Of a DNA stretch of 36,395 nt, positions 25,635 to 34,146 are shown in pieces (the first letter of the stretch is position 1; each line of letters starts with the position of its first letter). The stretch covers positions 1 to 36,395 of the forward strand of contig JAVEDE010000040.1 in assembly GCA_030841105.1 (NCBI GenBank), read 5' to 3'. A program made the position numbers and the translations under genes. Under the pieces are notes generated by a model, which was not told the DNA's origin, ran no database searches, and saw only the letters and a list, made by a program, of their open reading frames with translations. Source of the stretch: Pyrinomonadaceae bacterium. Lineage in GTDB: Bacteria; Acidobacteriota; Blastocatellia; Pyrinomonadales; Pyrinomonadaceae.

Positions 25635-25663
25635 TTGCACGCGCAACACAAACGTGTTATAGT
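25635..25663 (+). promoter_or_regulatory. Candidate promoter for the Cys-rich protein at 25775
   Basis: TTGCAC (25635-25640) and TATAGT (25658-25663) are 17 bases apart. Two small dyads overlap it: GTTGC-N4-GCAAC (25634-25647) and AACAC-N4-GTGTT (25645-25658). The leader to the ATG is about 105 bases. Confidence 0.55.
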
Positions 25664-25774
25664 CCGCAGTCACTCCCGAACGATTGAGAATGCCCTTCTG
25701 TGAGGCGTGCTCCGGTGTGCGTCCTCGCTCTGTCGTTCTCCCGCCGCCGCAGTTCACGTCAGGTCTCGAAGCCG

Positions 25775-26413
25775 ATGGGTTTGAAACTTTACTGCAATCG
25801 CTACGCGCACTTCAAAGACGCGCTCGTGTGTTCGGTCAACTGCCTATACCGCACGCGCTGTCAGGATTTCGCGCTCTTTTACGACGAGCACCGGGAGGCG
25901 GTGGACACGCTCGTCGGTGATTATTACGCCGGTCGGCGCGCGAACGAAAGAAGCGTGCCGGCGGCAGTTGCCACGTCGCGCTCGCTGCCCGTCGTGCCGG
26001 TCGCGCGACCCATCGCGACGGCCGTGGACATGCGCGAGTTGATACGTTTGGAGGTGAAGCAAGAGATGGCCGAAGCCACATACATCTGGATTGACAAGGA
26101 CGGGCGCGCGGAGTTGCTGGGACAGGACGAAGTGCTGCGCCGCGCCGCGCGCGGGACGAAACCGCAGACGATCTACAAAGTCGCGCAGGAGATGGAACTC
26201 AAGTTTCAACTCGTGCCGCGCAAGCGCATCGAAAAGGCGCGCCGCCTCGCAGAGGTCGAAGAGGAACGCGCAACGGCTCGCCGCACGCGCCGCACGACGG
26301 CCCGAACCGCCGCCCCGCAGGCGTTCGACGAACTCGACGAGGCGACCCCGGCGACACCCATCGCCGCCGCGCCGCGCCGCACGCGCCGCCGCACGCTGAA
26401 AGCCGTCAGCTAA
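25775..26413 (+). CDS. Cys-rich hypothetical protein with basic C-terminus
   Basis: A 212-residue protein starting MGLKLYCNRYAHFKDALVCSVNCLYRTRCQDF. Four cysteines (C7, C19, C23, C29) in the first 30 residues suggest a metal-binding knuckle. The centre holds VDMRELIRLEVKQEMAEATYIWIDKDGRAELLG, followed by a helical, highly charged segment. The C-terminus is Arg/Thr/Ala-rich (RRTRRTTARTAA, APRRTRRRTLKAVS), which could bind nucleic acid. No family is recognised. The ATG at 25775 is chosen because the 25 codons before it are Arg/Ser-rich and unlike the rest; AGG lies 11 bases upstream. It could be a regulator acting on the adjoining box array, but this is speculation. Confidence 0.65.
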   Translation: MGLKLYCNRYAHFKDALVCSVNCLYRTRCQDFALFYDEHREAVDTLVGDYYAGRRANERSVPAAVATSRSLPVVPVARPIATAVDMRELIRLEVKQEMAEATYIWIDKDGRAELLGQDEVLRRAARGTKPQTIYKVAQEMELKFQLVPRKRIEKARRLAEVEEERATARRTRRTTARTAAPQAFDELDEATPATPIAAAPRRTRRRTLKAVS

Positions 26414-26509
26414 ACACGCGCGCCGCGACGCCTTGTAAAACCGCGCCGCACACGCTGTCGCCGCGTCCCGTCGGGCGCGTGCGAGCAACGCGCCCAACGC
26501 TCCGAGCAC

Positions 26510-26568
26510 CAAACAAGTCTCGCACGGTCGCCCCACGCGGGCGGCCGTGCGAGGCTTGTTTGCTATTT
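26510..26568 (+). terminator. Long-stem terminator after the Cys-rich gene
   Basis: A 23-base stem (26510-26532 with 26540-26562) pairs fully, with two G-U pairs on the plus-strand RNA, followed by CTATTTTG. Confidence 0.8.
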
Positions 26569-26628
26569 TGAAGGCGATTCGTGCCCGCCGGGTGTACGGC
26601 CGCCGCGCTTCTCGCGCCACCCGTGAGA

Positions 26629-26663
26629 AAAGCCGCGCCGCTTGCAAACGCGGGCGCGGCTTT
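26629..26663. other. Hairpin just upstream of VWA gene
   Basis: An 11-bp stem AAAGCCGCGCC (26629-26639) with its complement at 26653-26663. The stem ends in TTT on the plus strand. It may be a second terminator or part of the VWA gene's control region. Confidence 0.5.
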
Positions 26664-26711
26664 GCATACTGACGGCATCTATAACTTATGCCCCGTGCTA
26701 TTTCTGAAGCG

Positions 26712-27854
26712 ATGACTCATCAACGTTTTTTCCCGCGCCCTCTTTTGCTAAACATCCGCCGCGCATTTGCCGCCCTCTGCCTGTGTGTGCTGGTCGCCGT
26801 GCCCGCGCTCGCGCAGCAAGACGACGACGAGAAGGTGACCGTCGAGTCGAACCTCATACGCCTCAACGTCGGCGTCGCCGATGCAAGAGGCCGCGCCGTC
26901 ACCAACCTGTCGCGCACAGACTTCTCCGTCTTCGAGGACGGCGTGCCGCAGACCATCCTCAACTTCGAGACGACCGAGCAGCCGTTCAGCCTCGTGCTCC
27001 TGCTCGACATGTCCGGCTCGACCCTCAGTTTCCGCACGCAACTCAAACAGGCGGCCATGCGTTTTATAGACGCGCTCTCGCCCGCCGACCGCGTTTCGGT
27101 CGTCTCCTTCTGGACGGAGATGAAGGAGCAGAAGCGGGGCGTCAAAGCTGTTGACCACATCGAGACGCTCACCGACTTCACGAGCAGCCGCCCGCAGATC
27201 GCTTTCGCCATCGAACAGGCGCGCGGCGGCGGCGACACCAACCTCTACAAAGCGCTGCGCCACGCGCTCACGTCGCTGCGCGGCGAAGGCGCGCGCCGCA
27301 AGGCCATCGTCGTCCTCACCGACGGCATTGACAGCGACGTGCGCAAACAGGATCGCGCCGCTTCGATCTCGGCCACGACCGCCGAGGCGGCCATCAACTC
27401 GATCAAGCCCGACGCGAACCCGACGCTCGCCGCCGTGCTCAACGCGGCCGACGCGCAGGGCGTCACCGTCTACCCGCTCGCGCTGCCCTCCGGCGACCTC
27501 AAGCGATTGGCCGACCGCGCCACGCTGAGCATCACGCCGAACAAGGGCACGCCGCCCGAAGAGATGAAACGGCTCACCGAACCGACGCCCCAACAGGCCG
27601 CCATCTACGCCGCCGCCCGCGCGCGTCTCGACACGCTCGCCGCACGCACCGGCGGCCGCCTGCACGAAATCAACCGCCTCGAAGACATGGCGCGCATCTA
27701 CGCCGAAGTGGCCGCCGAGATGCGCACGCTCTACAGCATCGCCTACCAGTCCGCCGGTTCGCGCCCGCGCGACGGCCGCTGGCGCGCCATCCAAATTCAG
27801 GTCGCGCGTCCCGAACTCATAGCCCGCACGCGCCCCGGCTACTACGCGCGCTGA
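26712..27854 (+). CDS. Exported VWA-domain protein (VWFA-related acidobacterial type)
   Basis: A 380-residue protein with signal sequence ending PALAQ (about residue 35). Residues ~42-90 form the conserved N-terminal beta domain (VESNLIRLNVGVADARGRAVTNLSRTDFSVFEDGVPQTILNFE). The VWA domain follows with MIDAS D99-M-S-G-S103, GGDTNLYKAL and VLTDGIDS, which should bind a divalent cation and a protein ligand. It ends with the family's IAYQSAGSRPRDGRWRAIQIQVARPELIARTRPGYYA, a pattern shared by many acidobacterial proteins. An in-frame ATG at 26688 would add 8 residues; 26712 gives the more usual signal peptide, and neither has a strong ribosome binding site. A paralogue lies beyond the tRNA. Confidence 0.88.
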   Translation: MTHQRFFPRPLLLNIRRAFAALCLCVLVAVPALAQQDDDEKVTVESNLIRLNVGVADARGRAVTNLSRTDFSVFEDGVPQTILNFETTEQPFSLVLLLDMSGSTLSFRTQLKQAAMRFIDALSPADRVSVVSFWTEMKEQKRGVKAVDHIETLTDFTSSRPQIAFAIEQARGGGDTNLYKALRHALTSLRGEGARRKAIVVLTDGIDSDVRKQDRAASISATTAEAAINSIKPDANPTLAAVLNAADAQGVTVYPLALPSGDLKRLADRATLSITPNKGTPPEEMKRLTEPTPQQAAIYAAARARLDTLAARTGGRLHEINRLEDMARIYAEVAAEMRTLYSIAYQSAGSRPRDGRWRAIQIQVARPELIARTRPGYYAR

Positions 27855-27973
27855 CCCACGCCGGGACGCGCTTCCAACCGTCGCCCCGCGCCCCCTCAGA
27901 CGCGCGCCGAACGCCCGCTTGACACCCGCGGGAGCCATCCGTATATTCGTCCCTATCGTATTCAACCCCTTAT

Positions 27974-28047
27974 GCACCCGTAGCTCAGTTGGATAGAGTA
28001 CATGACTACGAATCATGGGGTCGCAAGTTCGAATCTTGCCGGGTGCA
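27974..28047 (+). tRNA. tRNA-Arg (ACG)
   Basis: A full cloverleaf is visible. The acceptor stem GCACCCG (27974-27980) pairs with CGGGTGC (28040-28046), with A at 28047. The D stem is GCTC/GAGT. The anticodon stem CATGA/TCATG has loop CTACGAA with anticodon ACG at 28008-28010. The T arm is GCAAG-TTCGAAT-CTTGC. The 3' CCA is not encoded. The wobble A is expected to be edited to inosine by TadA to read CGU, CGC and CGA. Confidence 0.97.
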
Positions 28048-28067
28048 CTATTAAAATCAAACGGTTG

Positions 28068-28094
28068 CGGGCAGCCCACGGGTTGCCCGTTTTT
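28068..28094 (+). terminator. Terminator after tRNA-Arg
   Basis: CGGGCAGCCC and GGGTTGCCCG pair (28068-28089), with a TTTTT run at 28090-28094. Confidence 0.85.
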
Positions 28095-28261
28095 GCGTTG
28101 TGTGACTGTGGCGTGAGGAGTCTGAAAATCCAGGGGAAGGAGGAAGAAATAAATCGTATATTTCAACGATGAGGCGCACTCATGACAAAAAAGCTCATCC
28201 AAGTATGAGCTGCCGGGTCGGGGTTTGGCCGGACTCTAACAATTAAGAGCACAGATTACTT

Positions 28262-29902
28262 ATGAACTACCTTTATTCAAAAACACTACTTCAGATGGTT
28301 ATTGCTATTCTTTGTTTGGCTACCATAGCCTCTGCTCAGGAGTCTCCCGCGCTCAAGATATTCCCTCCCGCGAGTGGAGAAATACGTTTAGAAAATCCTG
28401 CGGGCGACATTGAAGTGGACGTCTGGCGAGAAACTTATATAGAAGTTTCAACTTCCGCCTTACCCTCGAACGTTAAAATATCCCCTTTAGATTTGGAGCG
28501 TTCGGAAAGAGACTTGCGCATCAAGGTGTCCGGCGTTCTCTCAGGGAGTGAATACCCGGTTGCCCTCAAATTGAAAGTTCCGTTGAATAGCAAACTACAG
28601 GTCTCAACCACCAAAGGAACAATTAAGATAAACGGCCTGCCCTCGTCTCTCGCCGCGCGAAGTGTGTCGGGAGACATCAATTTTTATTTGCCGGAAAATC
28701 CGAATATCTCCATCACGGCTCAGTCCCTAAACGGGTCGGTGATCTCCGCCGACAACAAAGAAACCAAAACGAAGTATCAAGCTCTCCGGGGCACTGGCTC
28801 TGCACAGGTCAGGCTGTACTCCGATGCGGGGATCATCCGCCTGTCTTCCGCGAAGCCCGCTACAGAAACGGCAACGTCAGGAGAGAACTCCGCTTTGAAA
28901 AGTGAGAATCTCTCGCCAACAGAAACTCCGCTTCCGCCAGTTTTAAAAAATGATGCTTCCACTGTTCCGCGCTCGAATCAGTCAGCCGTCCGGCCGTCCG
29001 TGACCGCCCCGCTTGAAGTTGATGAGGATGAGGTTGTCAGAGTTGAGACCGATCTGGTGACGTTAAATGCGAGCGTCGTGGAGCGTTCCACCGGGCGAGT
29101 GATCACGGGATTGACTCAGAAGGATTTTAAACTCGAAGAAGATGGGGTCGAACAAACAATTGTTCACTTTGAAACCGCTAACGCGCCTTTCGATCTGCTT
29201 CTGCTCATAGACTTGTCCGGCTCGACCGCTAAAGTCACGGACATCATACGCGCCGCGACCGCGCGTTTCGTCTCCGCCACACGCCCGCAAGATCGCGTGG
29301 CGATCATAGCTTTTTCCGGCACGACCACGCTCGTCTCGCCCTTCACGGCGAACAAGGCCGCCCTCACTTCGGCCATCAATTCGATGCAATCGCCCAAGGG
29401 AGATACCAAGCTGTACGACGGGATAAATTATGCGCTCGACTACGTAGACAAGGAGTCGGTCAGCACGCGGCGCAAAGCCATCATCGTGATGAGCGACGGT
29501 CTTGACAGCAATTTACCTAACGTCACCGGGGTAGGTTCGACGCTGACTTACAAGGCCATCTATAGCCGCGCCCAAGAGTTTGACGGCATGATCTATTCCA
29601 TCTGGACGAACACGGAATACGAAGCCCACAGCCCGCTCGATATTCAACCCGAAACTTTCGATTTAGCTTACGACCAGTTATACGATCTGGCCGAAGCCGG
29701 AAGCGGGCTTTTCTATGAAGTGGAAAAGTTGGAAGACCTGGCCGGCATTTATGAAAAGGTTATCAGCGATCTGGGCACGGTCTACAGTCTCTCCTTCAAC
29801 CCGACCAATAAGGGAAGAGACGGACGCCTGCGCCAAGTTCGCGTCCGCCTCCCGAATAAACCCGGTGCGGTCGCACGCACTAAACAAAGCTACACAAGGT
29901 AA
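28262..29902 (+). CDS. Exported DUF4097-like plus VWA protein
   Basis: A 546-residue protein. The signal sequence is MNYLYSKTLLQMVIAILCLATIASAQ. Residues ~35-195 form a beta-strand-rich region (GEIRLENPAGDIEVDVWRE, KLQVSTTKGTIKINGLP, ARSVSGDINFYLPE), like the DUF4097 right-handed repeat fold. A Ser/Thr/Pro linker spans ~196-250. Residues ~258-546 repeat the VWFA-related architecture of the neighbour, with MIDAS D317-L-S-G-S321, DTKLYDGINYAL and VMSDGLDSN. The base composition is clearly lower in GC than the surroundings (about 43% in 28441-28500), mainly in the N-terminal half. With its position beside a tRNA, this hints at transfer or recombination. No convincing Shine-Dalgarno precedes the ATG. 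A 7-bp dyad AGCTCAT/ATGAGCT is at 28192-28211. Confidence 0.87.
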   Translation: MNYLYSKTLLQMVIAILCLATIASAQESPALKIFPPASGEIRLENPAGDIEVDVWRETYIEVSTSALPSNVKISPLDLERSERDLRIKVSGVLSGSEYPVALKLKVPLNSKLQVSTTKGTIKINGLPSSLAARSVSGDINFYLPENPNISITAQSLNGSVISADNKETKTKYQALRGTGSAQVRLYSDAGIIRLSSAKPATETATSGENSALKSENLSPTETPLPPVLKNDASTVPRSNQSAVRPSVTAPLEVDEDEVVRVETDLVTLNASVVERSTGRVITGLTQKDFKLEEDGVEQTIVHFETANAPFDLLLLIDLSGSTAKVTDIIRAATARFVSATRPQDRVAIIAFSGTTTLVSPFTANKAALTSAINSMQSPKGDTKLYDGINYALDYVDKESVSTRRKAIIVMSDGLDSNLPNVTGVGSTLTYKAIYSRAQEFDGMIYSIWTNTEYEAHSPLDIQPETFDLAYDQLYDLAEAGSGLFYEVEKLEDLAGIYEKVISDLGTVYSLSFNPTNKGRDGRLRQVRVRLPNKPGAVARTKQSYTR

Positions 29903-29904
29903 GT

Positions 29905-29926
29905 TTCTCAGAAGGCTAACTGAGAA
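29905..29926 (+). terminator. Weak hairpin after second VWA gene
   Basis: TTCTCAG/CTGAGAA stem with 8-base loop, directly after the stop codon. There is no strong T-run. A second small hairpin GTGAAC/GTTCAC is at 29977-29994. Confidence 0.4.
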
Positions 29927-30098
29927 GTTCGAGCGGCCTTGAGAGGACGCGCCGACGCGGCATCGAGCGCGTCAGGGTGAACTTTTAGGTTCACATTAAC
30001 GAATTACATTCGCGCGTTTGAATCTTTTTGCGGGGGCGGTCGGACTCGCGGGCGTCGCGCTTGACTTTGGGCATGGGCGCGTGGATGCTTTGGCACGC

Positions 30099-32390
30099 AT
30101 GTTTAATTTGGAGCGTTTCATCGGGGAGGTGCTGGACGGGAAGTACCGGCTGGAGCGTCTGCTGGGGCAGGGCGGGATGGGCGCGGTCTATCTGGCGACG
30201 CACCTCGGCACGGAACGCCCCGTCGCGTTGAAACTGATCACGCCGGAGTTCATGCGCAACGACGAGTTCGTCGAGCGTTTCAAGCGCGAGGCGCGCGCGG
30301 CGGGGCGTCTGCGTCACCCGAACGTGGTGGACGTGACCGACTTCGGGTTCGCGCAGGTGGGCGCGCAGCGCGTGGCCTACCTCGTGATGGAGTACTTGGA
30401 CGGCTGCACGCTCGGCGACGTGCTGGCCGAAGAGTCGCGCCTGCCGATTGACTGGGTGGTGGATATTTTGGAGCAGACCTGTTCGGCGGTGGACGAGGCG
30501 CACCAGCAGGGCGTCGTGCATCGAGACCTCAAGCCGGACAACATCTGGTTAGAGCCGAACCGCTTCGGCGGCTACCGCGTCAAGGTGCTCGACTTCGGCA
30601 TCGCCAAACTCGCGGACGGGACGGACGCCGCCGCCGCTGCTGCCGACGAACTGGCCGCCGCGGCCGGGACGACGCAGGAGCAGCCCGCGTCGCAGACCGG
30701 AGCGCAGGAGGAGGAGCAGCAATCGCAACAGCAGTCGCAACTCGATGTCGTGCAGGCGTCAATCGCGCGCGCGGCCTCTTCGGTCGGACGTGGAGGTGCG
30801 GCGCAAGGGAGTTCATCACAAGGCAGTTCGTCGCAAGGTACTTCGTCTCACGGCGGCTCGTCTCAGCAAGGCTCGTCCGAGGCCGCGACGCAGTTGCAAC
30901 TCTCCGTTGACGAGAGCGAGACGGAGCAGCCGCAGACGTTGATCTTCGCGCCGCCGACCGCGCGTCCGACGCAGCAACAGCAGACGCAGCAACAGCAGCA
31001 GTCGTCGCCGCACGACCCGACGGCCGTCGCGCAGACGCCGCGCGCGACGCAGGCCGACCACGACGCCGACCAGACGCGCATCTTCGACCAGACGACCGCC
31101 GGGCGGCGGCAGAAGAACGAGTTGCAGACCGAGGCGGCGGCGGGCGTGACGCGCGTCGGCGCGATCCTCGGCACGCCGCTTTACATGTCGCCCGAACAGT
31201 GTCGCGGCCGCCGGCTCGACGCGCGCTCGGATATCTACAGCTTAGGCGTCATCGCCTACCAGATGCTCACGGGCGAGACGCCTTTCGCGGGCGACATGGT
31301 GTCGGTGATGCGGCAACACATGGACGCGCCGCCGCCGCCTTTGCGCGAACGCAACCGGAAGGTGTCGAAGAAGGTGGCGCGGCAGGTGATGGCCGCGCTC
31401 AGGAAGAACCCTGCGGAGCGACCCGCGAGTGCGGCCGGTTTCGCGTCCGCGCTGCGCGGCAGTTCCGAAGGCATCGGGTCGCTGTTGACGCGCGCCTTCG
31501 CGCTCTACAGCGAGCACTTCCCGAAGTTCCTGCGCATCTCTCTCTTGGCGCACGCGCCCGTCATCGCCATGGTCTTCGTGATGCTCGGCTTCGACGCCGT
31601 GCAGCGCGCCGGGGTGTTGCCCAAGTGGCTGACGCTGGTGCTGGCGGGCGTCTTCGGGCTGCTCAACGTCGTCGTCAGTTTCCTGTCCACCTCCGTCATC
31701 ACGGCGATGACCGCGCTCATGGTGACGCAACTGCACGTCGCGCCGATGCGACCGCTTTCGATCCGCGACGCACTCGCCGTCTTGAAGCGACGCTGGCGGC
31801 CGTTCCTGCGGACGAGTATCAGGGTCACGCTCACGATCATGGCCGGCTTCGCACTTCTGATCATCCCCCTCATCTACATGATGCTGACGGGCGGCAAGCC
31901 CACGGTCACGGTCGTGATCGGCCTCGCACTGTTCATCATCCCCGGCATCATCATGATGATCAGGTACGCCCTCTACGCGCCAGTCGTCTTAATGGAGAGC
32001 TTGGAGAAACGCCCCGCGCTCAAACGCGCCAACGAGCTTTCGCGCCGCTCGCGCCGCACCGTCATCGCGCTGTTGCTCATCCAGTTGACGCTGCCGTTCA
32101 TCATGGGCGCTATCGTCGGATTCCTCTCATTCAAAATGAAGGGCGGCGATTTGCACATCAACAGCGGCTCCAAAGCGTTAGGCCATTTCGCGCCGCTCTT
32201 CAACATCATCACCGTGCCGCTCATCTCCATCACCACCGCGCTGCTCTATTTGAAGATGCGGCAACTCGGCGGCGAGACGTTCAAAGAGACGCTCGAACAA
32301 TTCGACAACGTGGAAGCCCCGCTCAGCCGTTGGCAACAGCGCATGCGCCGCAGGCTCACGGTCGGCAACACTCCTGTGAGTCGCGGCTGA
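30099..32390 (+). CDS. Ser/Thr protein kinase with activation-segment insertion and membrane domain
   Basis: A 763-residue PknB-type kinase. The P-loop is G23-Q-G-G-M-G28, the ATP lysine K45 (VALK), E64 in the C helix, catalytic HRDLKPDN at 141-148 and DFG at 165-167. The activation segment then contains about 180 extra residues (~172-352), rich in Ala, Gln, Ser and Glu, with runs such as TQQQQTQQQQQSS and repeats of GSSSQ, before GTPLYMSPEQ (358-367). The kinase ends near 455. Residues ~475-720 hold about six hydrophobic helices (e.g. WLTLVLAGVFGLLNVVVSFLS, VVIGLALFIIPGIIMMIRYALYAPVVLM), reminiscent of the membrane domain of glycerophosphodiester phosphodiesterases (inference). The longer TTG-started frame to 30018 adds non-kinase residues; ATG 30099 is preferred. 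It is probably in the inner membrane with a cytosolic kinase. Confidence 0.9.
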   Translation: MFNLERFIGEVLDGKYRLERLLGQGGMGAVYLATHLGTERPVALKLITPEFMRNDEFVERFKREARAAGRLRHPNVVDVTDFGFAQVGAQRVAYLVMEYLDGCTLGDVLAEESRLPIDWVVDILEQTCSAVDEAHQQGVVHRDLKPDNIWLEPNRFGGYRVKVLDFGIAKLADGTDAAAAAADELAAAAGTTQEQPASQTGAQEEEQQSQQQSQLDVVQASIARAASSVGRGGAAQGSSSQGSSSQGTSSHGGSSQQGSSEAATQLQLSVDESETEQPQTLIFAPPTARPTQQQQTQQQQQSSPHDPTAVAQTPRATQADHDADQTRIFDQTTAGRRQKNELQTEAAAGVTRVGAILGTPLYMSPEQCRGRRLDARSDIYSLGVIAYQMLTGETPFAGDMVSVMRQHMDAPPPPLRERNRKVSKKVARQVMAALRKNPAERPASAAGFASALRGSSEGIGSLLTRAFALYSEHFPKFLRISLLAHAPVIAMVFVMLGFDAVQRAGVLPKWLTLVLAGVFGLLNVVVSFLSTSVITAMTALMVTQLHVAPMRPLSIRDALAVLKRRWRPFLRTSIRVTLTIMAGFALLIIPLIYMMLTGGKPTVTVVIGLALFIIPGIIMMIRYALYAPVVLMESLEKRPALKRANELSRRSRRTVIALLLIQLTLPFIMGAIVGFLSFKMKGGDLHINSGSKALGHFAPLFNIITVPLISITTALLYLKMRQLGGETFKETLEQFDNVEAPLSRWQQRMRRRLTVGNTPVSRG

Positions 32391-32478
32391 GTGTCCGTCC
32401 CACCTCCGCGCGCAAGCAAACACAGACAGGCTGACTCGCGCTGAAACTTTCCTTCCGCGCCCGCTCTCAGGAGAAACT

Positions 32479-34146
32479 ATGACGCGCAAAATTCTTTACC
32501 CGGCGACTTGCCTGCTGCTCCTTTTTCTCATGCCCGCACACGCACAACAGCCGCAGCAACCGCCGACGGCGGAGGGGACTTACCTGACCTACATTGGCGG
32601 CCAACTCGTCGCGACTGAGAGCTATCGCGTCACGTCGAAGCCCGACGGCTCGACGACGGCCGAAGGCGAGTTCACGCCCGCCGCAGGCGGCGCGAAGCAG
32701 AAACTTACGACGACGGCGACGAAGGCGAAGCCGGAGATTTTTTTAATCGAGATCGGCGGCGCGCGTGCGCTCGAAGCGAAGTTCGGGGAGGGCGGCGTGG
32801 TGAAACTAAACGTCGCGGGTCGCCCCGAGCGCGAGGTGCAAACGAAGGCGACGGTCGTGTTGGAAAATCTCGTCTGGCATCAGTTCGTCTTTCTGCTCGG
32901 CCAGTACGATGAGGCGCGCGGCGGGCGGCAGGAGTTCACGGCCTTCCTGCCGTCGCAGGGCGTCGAATACCCGGTTCGGATCGAGTCCGCGCCCGCGCAA
33001 ACTTACACACCGAAGAACGGGACGGCAACGTTAACGACGCGCCGCTACAAGGTGCTGGCGGCGGGCGCGCTCGCGCTCGACATGTGGACGGACGAGGCGC
33101 GCGTGCCGCTGCTGTTTCAGGTGGAGTCGCAGAAGATCAGGGTCGTGCGGCAGGGCTTCGAGAGTCTGGCCGAGGTCGCGTTCGCCGCGCCCGCCGAGTA
33201 CAAGCCGCCCGCCTACGTCGTGCCCGCGTCGTTCACCGAACAGGAGTTGACGGTGGGCGCGGGCGGCGAGTGGCCGCTGCCCGCGACGCTCACGCTCCCG
33301 GCGGGCAAGGGCACGTTCCCGGCCGTCGTGCTCGTCCACGGGTCGGGGCCGAACGACCGCGACGAGACGCTCGGCGCAAACAAGCCCTTCCGCGATCTCG
33401 CGTGGGGGCTGGCCTCGCAGGGCGTCGCCGTCCTGCGCTACGAGAAGCGCACGCGCCGCTACCCGGACAAGATCGGCGGCATACGCAACCTCACCGTCAA
33501 AGAGGAGACGACGGACGACGCGCTCGCCGCCGTCCGCTTGCTACGACAAACGGCGGGCGTTGATGCGAAGCGCATTTACGTGCTCGGCCACAGCCTCGGC
33601 GGGATGCTCGTGCCGCGCATCGGCGCGGCCGATTCGCAGGTCGCGGGCTTCGTCGTCCTGGCCGGGCCGACGCGCCCGCTCGAAGACGCCTTCGCGCGCC
33701 AGTACGAGTACAGTGCGATGCTCGACGGCCGCATAGACGACGCCGAGCGCGCGCAGATCGAAGACGCCAAGCGACAAGCCGCGCGCATCAAGCAACTCAA
33801 GGCGGGCGACGCCGCCAACGCTGCGGGCGAGACGCTCCTCTACGCGCCGCCGAGTTACTGGCTCGACCTGCGCGGCTATGATCCGCCGCAGACTGCGCGC
33901 ACTCTCAAACGCCCCATGCTCATCTTGCAGGGCGAGCGCGACTACAACGTCACCCTCGACGACTTCCGCAACTGGCAGACGACGCTCGCCGCGCAGAAGG
34001 AGGTCGAGTTGAAAACCTACCCGAAGCTCGACCACCTCTTCTACGAAGGCGTGGGCGCGGCCAGCGGCGCGGACTACGACCGCCCGCGCAACATCCCCCG
34101 CTACGTCATTGACGACATCGCCGCGTGGATCAAAAAACTGAAATGA
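32479..34146 (+). CDS. Exported alpha/beta hydrolase
   Basis: A 555-residue protein with signal peptide MTRKILYPATCLLLLFLMPAHAQ and AGGAG at 32469-32473. Residues ~30-250 are a beta-rich N-terminal domain. Residues ~265-555 are an alpha/beta hydrolase related to the S33/dienelactone-hydrolase group. The oxyanion strand is VVLVHGSGPNDRDE, the nucleophile S372 (GHSLGG), the acid D488 (LQGERDYNV) and the base H519 (KLDHLFY). The substrate is unknown; esterase or peptidase activity in the periplasm is likely. It lies 88 bases behind the kinase gene, so the two may share a transcript. Confidence 0.9.
   Translation: MTRKILYPATCLLLLFLMPAHAQQPQQPPTAEGTYLTYIGGQLVATESYRVTSKPDGSTTAEGEFTPAAGGAKQKLTTTATKAKPEIFLIEIGGARALEAKFGEGGVVKLNVAGRPEREVQTKATVVLENLVWHQFVFLLGQYDEARGGRQEFTAFLPSQGVEYPVRIESAPAQTYTPKNGTATLTTRRYKVLAAGALALDMWTDEARVPLLFQVESQKIRVVRQGFESLAEVAFAAPAEYKPPAYVVPASFTEQELTVGAGGEWPLPATLTLPAGKGTFPAVVLVHGSGPNDRDETLGANKPFRDLAWGLASQGVAVLRYEKRTRRYPDKIGGIRNLTVKEETTDDALAAVRLLRQTAGVDAKRIYVLGHSLGGMLVPRIGAADSQVAGFVVLAGPTRPLEDAFARQYEYSAMLDGRIDDAERAQIEDAKRQAARIKQLKAGDAANAAGETLLYAPPSYWLDLRGYDPPQTARTLKRPMLILQGERDYNVTLDDFRNWQTTLAAQKEVELKTYPKLDHLFYEGVGAASGADYDRPRNIPRYVIDDIAAWIKKLK

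Noticed and set aside
25463..25662. Box array as part of a plus-strand coding frame (ARNFCLTNKKFLPDAHKNF...)
   Set aside because: The repeat period is often not a multiple of three, and the frame has no start signal or plausible protein.
26748..28202. A long minus-strand open frame over the first VWA gene and tRNA, starting MDELFCHECASS
   Set aside because: It is antisense to a well-supported VWA gene; its N-terminal part (APGKIRTCDPMIRSHVLYPTELRV) is the translated reverse strand of the tRNA, a known annotation artefact.
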